This document shows, one piece after another, positions 62,101 to 64,000 of a stretch of 64,000 nucleotides of DNA. The notes under the pieces were generated by a model. That model made no database searches, was not told the DNA's origin, and worked only from the letters and a program-made list of their open reading frames with translations. Within the stretch, counting starts at the first letter, position 1. Each line of letters begins with the position of its first letter. The translations under genes were made by a program, and so were the position numbers. The stretch spans positions 186,583 to 250,582 of the forward strand of contig VWZS01003386.1 in the NCBI GenBank assembly GCA_013397075.1. Direction: 5' to 3'. The DNA is from Rhabdornis inornatus. Lineage: Eukaryota > Chordata > Aves > Passeriformes > Rhabdornithidae.

Positions 62101-64000
62101 TCCTCCTTCTGCTGTTATAGACCTGTCTGAAGTGATATGAAATGCAGCAAGTCACTTGAAACGTGTCTGAGCAGGCAAAAGGAAAAAAGGACTGGTATTC
62201 TGGAAAGGCAGAAGATGTAAAGCCTGGCAGGTAGGTATGTCAGGCATACCTCAGCCTGTGCTGGTTAGTGCAGGTAAGACAGCACCCCAGCTCATCAGGG
62301 CAGCACGGTCCACAGCAGCTGGATACATGAACACACATACTTAGCCCATGGCAAGACCTCACATTGCTGCAGTTGAATTTCTGCTGTAACCCCAGCAGCT
62401 GTGCTTCACTGAGAGGTGACAGCCATGTAAGTGAGCTTTTCATCGTGACCTGTAAAACATTGCTATTTTGAGGTTGCTGCTCTTACACTTGTCTTTGCAT
62501 CCAGTTAAATTGGTGCCTGAAAATATACTCTAACAGCTCTGATTCATTCATTATTAGGTTTTTTTCTGGTAGCTGTTTTACTTTTTTTCTTCTTATTTTA
62601 ACTGTTTAAGTAGAAAACTTAAATGAGCAGACATGTTATTTAGACACTGTGAGAGGTAAAAGTACAAACTGAGGCAGCTTGTTTTTCCTGTCCTAGCTAG
62701 CCAAGCAGTAGCCTGCTCAGTCAGCCCTCCCAGCCACAACTGGATGCAGCCCAAGGCTCCTACCCCACACTGCAACTACAGACATCCCCATTGTTCCCAG
62801 CTAATTGCTTTCTCCTGTACAGAAGCTGATTTCCTTTGAACTGCAGCACAGTGTGACACCAGGCATCACGTTGCCTTCCCCCTCACTCTCCTGTGGCCTT
62901 AGCAACCTGATACAGCTGTGACCCAAGATAAATGCCCGTGGCTGTTAAAGTCAACGCAGCTTTCCAGTGTCTTATGAGAGAACTGAAGAGACAAATGCTG
63001 GTGTAATGTGGTCCTGCATGAGCCTTCACGGTTCTCTGAACTAACTGGACTGGTCTTCCTCCCTACTTTCAGGCAAGCTAAGCTGTATTAATCACTTTAT
63101 AAAGAAATAACACAGTGCAATGGGGTAAGATTTCTGTAGGCTCAGAAACACGGGAGAAAAAGCAGTGTAAATCTTAGTTTAAAGCCAAGACTTAGCTTCA
63201 TCTGGGCTCTAACTGGGCTGACTGGTTTCTGCTGTAGGCAGCTTGTTTCAGTTCCCTGCCTTACCTCTGTACCCTGTTAACTCCCAGGGTTTGTTTCTCC
63301 TCTGGCTCCCTGTGCAGATGGCAATGGCCACTCAGTGGTCAGGCTCTCTCTGGACTGTCAAGTCTTAGCATCTCCAAGTCATCCTTGAGCAACTCTTGCC
63401 TCTGCCTGCTTTCACTGCCCTTCTTGCTTGGCTGCAACGTGTCAGGATGTAAATTAATATTCCATTGTCCTTGGGCTTGGGGCTGTATTTGCCATGTGAA
63501 AGCAGCTGGAGCATTCTGAGTTCCTCTCAGCAGAAGCTTTACCCCACCATGGCACTGTGTTGTAACCAACTGTCCCAGCTTGCTCTGGCATGCACAGGTG
63601 AGATTAGAGCCTTTTCACTGCAGGTCTGAGCCTGGTGGGGGATTGGGTTTGTTTTGAAGGAATATTGAAGAAATAACTGTTATTACATGGTTGTACTGTG
63701 AATTGTTCTTCTCCCCAGAAGAGCAAATGCTGCTGCAAGTCCCTTCCTCCACAGGGCACCTTGAATATGGGCCCACAGTCGTTCAGGACTCATTTGCATC
63801 TCACAGCTCACAGATCTGCATAGTAGTTGGTATTTGTTCCAGTGAAACAGGGAATATTTCTTCCTAGCTCTGTGCCTTTCCTGGATCTCTATGCAAATCC
63901 ATGACTCTCCTTTCCAGCAGAAGAAGTTATGGGGATTCCCTGGTCCACCTTAGGTGACTCACAGCAAATTTTTCAATTTGGTATTACTTTGCTTTTAGAC
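50104..64000. other. Long region without recognised genes
   Basis: Nearly 14 kb with no exon I can assign. It contains a T/C-rich tract at 56009-56043, a 12-base A run at 56188-56199, and the 24-base tandem repeat at 58177. Mammalian synteny suggests MAPK6 lies somewhere beyond LEO1, but no MAPK6 exon is seen in the window. Confidence 0.45.
58177..58223. repeat. Two-copy tandem repeat, 24-base period
   Basis: Two near-identical copies, starting TTTCCTG and ending CTCCTGGAAAACA, lie at 58177-58199 and 58201-58223. Confidence 0.82.

Overview
The window is vertebrate nuclear DNA, most likely from a bird and probably a songbird. Genes are split by GT-AG introns, CpG islands are sharp, CR1-type retroposon remnants are present, and one block resembles a passerine endogenous-retrovirus LTR. 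The species call rests on recalled similarity only. There is no bacterial, phage or CRISPR content. One assembly gap of exactly 25 N (29779-29803) and one isolated N (46487) are present.

Two protein-coding genes can be rebuilt exon by exon, both on the + strand. TMOD3 (tropomodulin-3, nine coding exons, 10833-26527, 351 residues) caps actin pointed ends. LEO1 (Paf1-complex subunit, twelve coding exons, 30027-40146, 653 residues) acts in RNA polymerase II elongation. All junctions are GT-AG and the phases join without a frameshift or internal stop, so both genes look intact.

Layout: 1-4560 is non-coding sequence with one unexplained 238-codon open stretch. 4560-5155 is a CpG island, the likely TMOD3 promoter. 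5156-10777 is the presumed 5' intron of TMOD3. 10778-26527 holds the TMOD3 coding exons. 26528 to about 28850 is its likely AT-rich 3' UTR with several poly(A) signals. 29590-30300 is the LEO1 CpG-island promoter, with a perfect CRE palindrome just before the start codon. 30027-40146 is LEO1, with a poly(A) signal at 40301. 40330-64000 contains no recognisable coding exon; it holds a CR1 remnant, a probable ERV LTR, a poly(A) tract preceded by AATAAA, and several short tandem duplications.

The two genes work in different processes and are neighbours only. Their head-to-tail order differs from the tail-to-tail order I recall for human 15q21, which is the most checkable structural point here. 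I found no convincing evidence of a new biological system.
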